Origin: an uncultured Sphaerochaeta sp.
GTDB lineage: Bacteria > Spirochaetota > Spirochaetia > Sphaerochaetales > Sphaerochaetaceae
NCBI RefSeq assembly: GCF_963677075.1
Contig: NZ_OY781873.1
Span: 310,001 to 374,000 of the forward strand
Direction of reading: 5' to 3'
Length of the DNA: 64,000 nt
Position 1 is the first letter of the stretch; each line of letters starts with the position of its first letter. Of the stretch, positions 59,826 to 64,000 are shown one piece after another. The position numbers and the translations under genes are program-made. The notes under the pieces were generated by a model that saw only the letters and a program-made list of their open reading frames with translations, did not search any database and was not told where the DNA came from.

Positions 59826-60311
59826 TTATATATCTGTCAATAACACGGAAAGCTCATCGGTAACGACCTCTTCCTCGCGATCAGCTGCTGTGACAGCATA
59901 GGTTGGAGGTTCATAACTTTCCAACCATAGTGCTTGATCAGCTTCGGGATTGGCAACCAACGTTGGAATAGAGAGAAGAACCATCTCCTGCATCAAGGGA
60001 ACCTTGAAAGTCCTTTCAATTGTAAACTCTTCCCAGTTGGAGTCTGTATAGATGATGGTTACAGAATGCTTCTGCCCAGTTACATCTTCCTTGTCTCGAT
60101 CGCGAGCAGCGAGCTCCATGGGTTGTAGCTTGTTGATCTGGATTTCTACCAACTGTAATGCCCTGATTTCCTGCCCTTCAACCGTGACAGTCTTGTTGTC
60201 AAGCAAGACTGTGTGCTGTTTGCCAATGAAGAACAAGAATACCGCGAAGATAAGAATGACGACAATGGCAATGAGACGAAACCAGAATATTCTTGTGAGG
60301 GCTAGCTTCAT
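59826..60311 (-). CDS. Small membrane-anchored protein of the ABC importer operon
   Basis: A 161-residue protein that I do not assign to a named family. One hydrophobic helix (about 9-29, FRLIAIVVILIFAVFLFFIG) anchors a mostly beta-rich domain of ~130 residues that should face the periplasm; its end is acidic (DREEEVVTDELSVLLTDI). The ATG overlaps the permease stop (ATGA), so it is a true operon member and may be an accessory subunit of the transporter. Confidence 0.7.
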   Translation of the reverse strand: MKLALTRIFWFRLIAIVVILIFAVFLFFIGKQHTVLLDNKTVTVEGQEIRALQLVEIQINKLQPMELAARDRDKEDVTGQKHSVTIIYTDSNWEEFTIERTFKVPLMQEMVLLSIPTLVANPEADQALWLESYEPPTYAVTAADREEEVVTDELSVLLTDI

Positions 60312-61423
60312 GTGGAGGCCTCCTGTTCAGCTGCAAGTTGCATACCAGCGTAATGCTGGTCCCGCTTCTTCCGCACTTCGTAGAGAACCAGTGAAATAGT
60401 AATAACACCGTAGGAAACAAATACACGGAAGTACTCACCAAGCTGTGCTTGCCCAATCAAGTTCTTTCCAGCCATGGGGCTGACAACGAACATTAGGTGG
60501 AACAAAATTACTCCTAAGAATACATTCCGTATGTTTGCCTTACTGACTGATGCTCCGCCAACAAGAAGGGCAGCAACACTGAACATGCCTATCTGCATAT
60601 GACTATTGTAGGTGTTCAATGTTCCAATATTCTGGAGATAAAGAATCATCCCGTAACCAGCGAAAACCGTGGAAATGACGATTGATACGATACGAGTATG
60701 CTCAACCTTGATACCTGCAGCTCTTGCCACTTCCATGTCCTGGCCTACGGCACGCATATCCTGCCCAAGTTTGGTTTTCTTGAACCAGAGAATGAACAAG
60801 CAAAGAACAGCAATAACCAGCAGAGTCCCCAATGGGATGGGAATACCAAAGAGGCGAATCAAGAGAAGATCATCAAGAGCCCTTCTAATCCCAATCAAGT
60901 TTACGGTATTACGGATACCATACCCACGTGGCAACAACAGTGCATTACTTCTCACAGGGATAACAGCACCCATTCCATACAGTACAACCAACTGGTAAAT
61001 ACCATTCATGAAGAAGCCGATGATATAACTTGTCACCATCTCTCTTCCTCGTGCCATGTTCAATATCTTTCCACACCACCATCCCAATATGACGGAAATC
61101 GGGGTGGAGATGATCATGGCAAGGATGATACCTGGGATCCCTACGATACCCCAGTCACTGATTAGGATGAGCCCGATTTGACCGGCCATCGCCCCAAGGG
61201 TCATACCAAAGTTCAATCCCATTCCAGCGAGAATCGGAATTAAAAGGCTGACAATCAAGAATGAGTTTCTTGAGATTCGGATAACAATTTCACTTACAAG
61301 ATAGTTTGCAGAATAACCACTAAGAGGAATACCAAACGCACATATCACCAAGAACAGGATAGGAACGGTATTGTTTCCCATAATACGGAGAAGTTTTTGT
61401 GTTTTAGTCATCTGGAGTGTCAT
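60308..61423 (-). CDS. ABC transporter permease, RbsC/BPD_transp_2 type (second)
   Basis: A 371-residue inner-membrane permease with about nine helices. Family segments: GMGLNFGMTLGAMAGQIGLI near the start and FSVAALLVGGASVSKANIRNVFLGVILF near the end. This family imports sugars or nucleosides through RbsA-type double ATPases. It overlaps the upstream permease gene and the downstream small protein gene by four bases each. The two permeases differ, so a heterodimeric channel is likely. Confidence 0.88.
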   Translation of the reverse strand: MTLQMTKTQKLLRIMGNNTVPILFLVICAFGIPLSGYSANYLVSEIVIRISRNSFLIVSLLIPILAGMGLNFGMTLGAMAGQIGLILISDWGIVGIPGIILAMIISTPISVILGWWCGKILNMARGREMVTSYIIGFFMNGIYQLVVLYGMGAVIPVRSNALLLPRGYGIRNTVNLIGIRRALDDLLLIRLFGIPIPLGTLLVIAVLCLFILWFKKTKLGQDMRAVGQDMEVARAAGIKVEHTRIVSIVISTVFAGYGMILYLQNIGTLNTYNSHMQIGMFSVAALLVGGASVSKANIRNVFLGVILFHLMFVVSPMAGKNLIGQAQLGEYFRVFVSYGVITISLVLYEVRKKRDQHYAGMQLAAEQEAST

Positions 61424-62481
61424 CGTATCACCTCCGTTTTTCTGGTCAAGGCGTATAGAATCATACCATTAGATACGACAATTCTGATAACCTCACTCAT
61501 GTCTGTATGAATCATGGAATTCATTACAGAAGGGGTCATTGTTACAATACCTTGGAAGAGGAATGTACCAATTACTACGTTCAGGATGGAAGCCTTATTA
61601 ACTGAAGCTCCTCCTATCAATATTGCAGATACTGCTGGGAGCGCCATGTAGAATGGCCCCATATATAACTGAATGAACCCAAAACTCTGCTGATATACCA
61701 AGATACCAATAGCACCAAGCCATGTGGACATGATTACACTCAACGTCCTGACCTTATCCACATTGATACCACTCGCTCGAGCAAAGACTGAGTTTGAACC
61801 CACTGCGGTCATGGCAGTACCGGTCTTGGTATGCAAAAATGCCCAGATGATAAATGCCAGAAGCCCAAAGAATAACAACATTCCAGTGGGAATGATAAGA
61901 TGATCGGTCAACTGGATGGACAAGAAGTCATTGAGGACATGCAGGTAATAGCCCTCCGTGGAAATAGTGGTACGTAAACCTGTTCCGCTATACCCCCAAA
62001 CCATGGTTGGGTTATTGAAAGGGAGCAACAACCACATGATACACATGAATGCAACACTGGAAAATCCAACATAGGTTGCAATCATCATCTCTCCACCCTT
62101 AACTCGATTGAGCAATTGTCCATAACCCCAACCAAGAATGACAGCAAATGGAGTTGCAAACAGGATTGCCAGCAGAAATGAGGTTGGTCCTGGGATATTC
62201 ACCTGGAGCGAGATAGTTGCACCCAACAGACCGGCTATTATTCCCAAGGGAAGTCCAAAATTCAATCCACAACCACTGTGAATCATGGGAACCATTGCCA
62301 ATACCATTACTGCATTCATTCCAAAGCGATTGAAGGTATCTGAGAGACTGGTTCCAATATTTACCCCAACAAAGGGAGCTGTAATAAAAAGCGACAAGAG
62401 GAACAACCCAATAATGATACGGGGCAATCCAAATGATTTAACGAGACCTTTAGCCGAAGAAGTCAGCTCCTGCAGATTCAT
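61420..62481 (-). CDS. ABC transporter permease, RbsC/BPD_transp_2 type (first)
   Basis: A 353-residue permease of the same family as its neighbour, with HSGCGLNFGLPLGIIAGLLGA near the start and MALPAVSAILIGGASVNKASILNVVIGTFLF near the end, the matching glycine-rich loops of RbsC-like proteins. It overlaps the ATPase gene stop by four bases (ATGA). Together the pair resembles the two-permease nucleoside-type importers; the substrate is not shown. Confidence 0.88.
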   Translation of the reverse strand: MNLQELTSSAKGLVKSFGLPRIIIGLFLLSLFITAPFVGVNIGTSLSDTFNRFGMNAVMVLAMVPMIHSGCGLNFGLPLGIIAGLLGATISLQVNIPGPTSFLLAILFATPFAVILGWGYGQLLNRVKGGEMMIATYVGFSSVAFMCIMWLLLPFNNPTMVWGYSGTGLRTTISTEGYYLHVLNDFLSIQLTDHLIIPTGMLLFFGLLAFIIWAFLHTKTGTAMTAVGSNSVFARASGINVDKVRTLSVIMSTWLGAIGILVYQQSFGFIQLYMGPFYMALPAVSAILIGGASVNKASILNVVIGTFLFQGIVTMTPSVMNSMIHTDMSEVIRIVVSNGMILYALTRKTEVIR

Positions 62482-64000
62482 ACGCTCCCTCCTTCTAGTA
62501 TCTGGCTCTGTTGCCCTATCATCAAGAGACCAAATTCCGCACTATCGGTAGTAGCTGGCAAGACACCGAAGACCTTCCCATCACTAATGATAGCAACCCG
62601 ATCGCAAATTGCTCTCAACTCTTCTAATTCACTAGATATCATCACAATTGTCGTTCCACTTTCCTCATTGTATTTTCTGAGAGCTTTCAGAACCAGAGAT
62701 TTAGCTCCAATATCGATACCTCGTGTAGGTTCAGATACAAAGAGTAGTTTTGGGCCTACTGCGAAGGCTTTCGCAAGACAGACTTTCTGTTGGTTTCCCC
62801 CAGAAAGCTCCTTCGCTCTTTGCTTGGTACTGGTACAACGGATTTCAAGTTGCTGTACATAGGACTCAGTTTCCTCCTCGATAGCATCTTGGTCACGCCA
62901 TTTAAGCAAGCCTCCTAAATACTGTTTCAAATACTTCTCCTGAATCTGCATAGCAGTAAAGGAGATGTTCCATTCCAAGCTCTCGTCGAGGAGTAAGCCT
63001 ACCCCTCGTCGGTCTTCACTTACAAAAGCCATTCCAGCATCCAGGAAGTGCCTGGGATTGTTTAATGCAATCTCCTTACCTTCGAAAATGACTTTACCTC
63101 CAGCAGGAAAGAGACCCATGGCACCGTTGGGAATACCAAGCTTCCCTTGTCCAGCCATACCTCCAATCCCTAGGATTTCTCCCTTATGGACATCCAAGGA
63201 TACATCCCTAACAATTTCTCCTGGCATATCCACCCAGAGGTTCTGTAGGGAGAGCAACACAGGGGTGTTTTCGTAATCAAATCCTCTCGATTCTCTCTTT
63301 GAACTACCCACATCGCGGCCAACCATCCAACGAGCGATGTCAGCGATTACAACACCTTGGGAAGGTACTGTCTTGATAATCTGACCATCACGCATAACCA
63401 TGATTGTGTTACAAACATCAATGATTTCCTGTAAACGGTGGCTGATAAAGATGATGGAAATGCCACTTTCACTCAATAGCCGCATTGCCTTAAGCAGACT
63501 ATCTGCTTCCTGCTCCGATAGTACTGCCGTTGGTTCATCAAGCACCAACAACTTGATTCCTTCGGCAACATCCGTTGCTTCCTTGCTCAGCTCACGCGCA
63601 ATCTCAGTAAACTGCTTATGGCCAACCGGCATCTGAGAAACCAACATATCCTTGTCCAAGGGGACATTAAGCCTGCCGATAGCGCGCTCGGAGATATAGT
63701 TCATTTGCTCACGATCAAGAATATTCAAGCGTTCCCCGAATAACTCGGAAAAAACAGTATATTTCAATGGTTCCCGATTCAGGAGAATATTTTCGGTAGC
63801 AGTAAAATCAGGCAATAGTGAAAACTCTTGGTGTACCATCCCAATTCCTTTTGCGAGAGCGTCAATCGGAGAGGAAAATTGCACTATCTCCCCATTGATC
63901 ATGACATCCCCACCATAGCCCCCAGTCTGATGAATCTCATCCATTCCAAAGAGAATCTTCATCAGCGTGGATTTTCCGGCACCGTTCTCGCCTACCAAAC
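62478..64000 (-). CDS. Sugar/nucleoside ABC importer ATPase, RbsA type (5' end outside window)
   Basis: At least 507 residues of a double ABC ATPase. The frame is open to the window edge, where LVGENGAGKSTLMK is the first Walker A, so only some 30 N-terminal residues are missing. LLVLDEPTAVLSEQEAD is the first Walker B; the first-domain signature region is unusual (VSQMPVGHKQFTEIARELS); the second domain carries LSGGNQQKVCLAKAF and SEPTRGIDIGAKS. Such proteins energise RbsC-type permeases. The binding-protein gene is expected upstream, beyond the window. Confidence 0.92.
   Translation of the reverse strand, partial: LVGENGAGKSTLMKILFGMDEIHQTGGYGGDVMINGEIVQFSSPIDALAKGIGMVHQEFSLLPDFTATENILLNREPLKYTVFSELFGERLNILDREQMNYISERAIGRLNVPLDKDMLVSQMPVGHKQFTEIARELSKEATDVAEGIKLLVLDEPTAVLSEQEADSLLKAMRLLSESGISIIFISHRLQEIIDVCNTIMVMRDGQIIKTVPSQGVVIADIARWMVGRDVGSSKRESRGFDYENTPVLLSLQNLWVDMPGEIVRDVSLDVHKGEILGIGGMAGQGKLGIPNGAMGLFPAGGKVIFEGKEIALNNPRHFLDAGMAFVSEDRRGVGLLLDESLEWNISFTAMQIQEKYLKQYLGGLLKWRDQDAIEEETESYVQQLEIRCTSTKQRAKELSGGNQQKVCLAKAFAVGPKLLFVSEPTRGIDIGAKSLVLKALRKYNEESGTTIVMISSELEELRAICDRVAIISDGKVFGVLPATTDSAEFGLLMIGQQSQILEGGSV

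Noticed and set aside
1..64000. CRISPR arrays, tRNA/rRNA genes, insertion sequences or prophage
   Set aside because: No regularly spaced repeats, no cloverleaf-like intergenic segment, no transposase or integrase frame and no terminal repeats were seen. Intergenic gaps are mostly under 200 bases.

Overview
The window is chromosomal DNA of a diderm bacterium. The best guess is a fermentative spirochaete close to Sphaerochaeta. This is inference from the mix: a long nucleoside kinase with a TGS-like head, a UxaE-type tagaturonate/fructuronate epimerase, pyruvate kinase, RbsA-type ABC importers, 7TM diguanylate cyclases, many outer-membrane beta-barrel proteins, and a Rho with a long disordered head. 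No LPS, flagellar, phage, transposon, CRISPR, tRNA or rRNA gene is visible. Coding density is very high and composition looks even.

Layout. 1-6.9 kb: MATE exporter (5' end outside), a KDPG-aldolase-like protein, DUF523, AraC/GyrI regulator, then a minus-strand run (diguanylate cyclase, creatininase-family, TrmO-like) and an RluA-family synthase. 6.9-11.7 kb: NYN/LOTUS-like protein, second diguanylate cyclase, small secreted protein, pyruvate kinase. 11.8-17.2 kb: envelope module A (HAE3/MMPL RND protein, LolA-like protein, beta-barrel) followed by a membrane-anchored LuxR regulator. 17.2-24.2 kb: Zur-ZnuBCA zinc uptake, gamma carbonic anhydrase, Ktr potassium uptake, ferritin, pirin. 24.3-30.9 kb: envelope module B (YtrA-like GntR repressor with a clear operator, a frameshifted SPFH protein, LolD/MacB-type ATPase, two FtsX-type permeases, LolA-like protein, beta-barrel). 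30.9-37.8 kb: ferredoxin-like protein divergent from a Crp/Fnr regulator, lipoprotein, unknown protein, YihY, monoacylglycerol-lipase-like hydrolase, YfcE, and an aldehyde:ferredoxin-oxidoreductase-like protein. 37.9-45.4 kb: nucleoside kinase, UxaE, then NifS-NifU, YkgJ, SurE and a galactokinase-like protein. 45.5-52.7 kb: housekeeping block on the minus strand (RicT-like, S20, HU, Lnt, CinA, Rho, L31). 52.8-56 kb: TatD, Dus, PurD-like. 56.2-59.7 kb: tandem Wzi-like outer-membrane paralogues. 59.8-64 kb: RbsA/RbsC-type ABC importer operon (ATPase runs off the window) with a small membrane protein.

Themes. (1) Two parallel operons pair a LolA-like periplasmic carrier and a beta-barrel with different inner-membrane engines (RND versus ABC). 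They look like trans-envelope lipid or lipoprotein export modules and are the best candidate for an undescribed system. (2) Four enzyme-family proteins (KDPG aldolase, galactokinase, PurD, AOR) have lost hallmark catalytic or cofactor residues while keeping full-length, undamaged reading frames. (3) Seven of ten tail-to-tail gene pairs overlap or abut, leaving no room for an intrinsic terminator between them. All coordinates, motifs and hairpins were read by eye; no database search was run.
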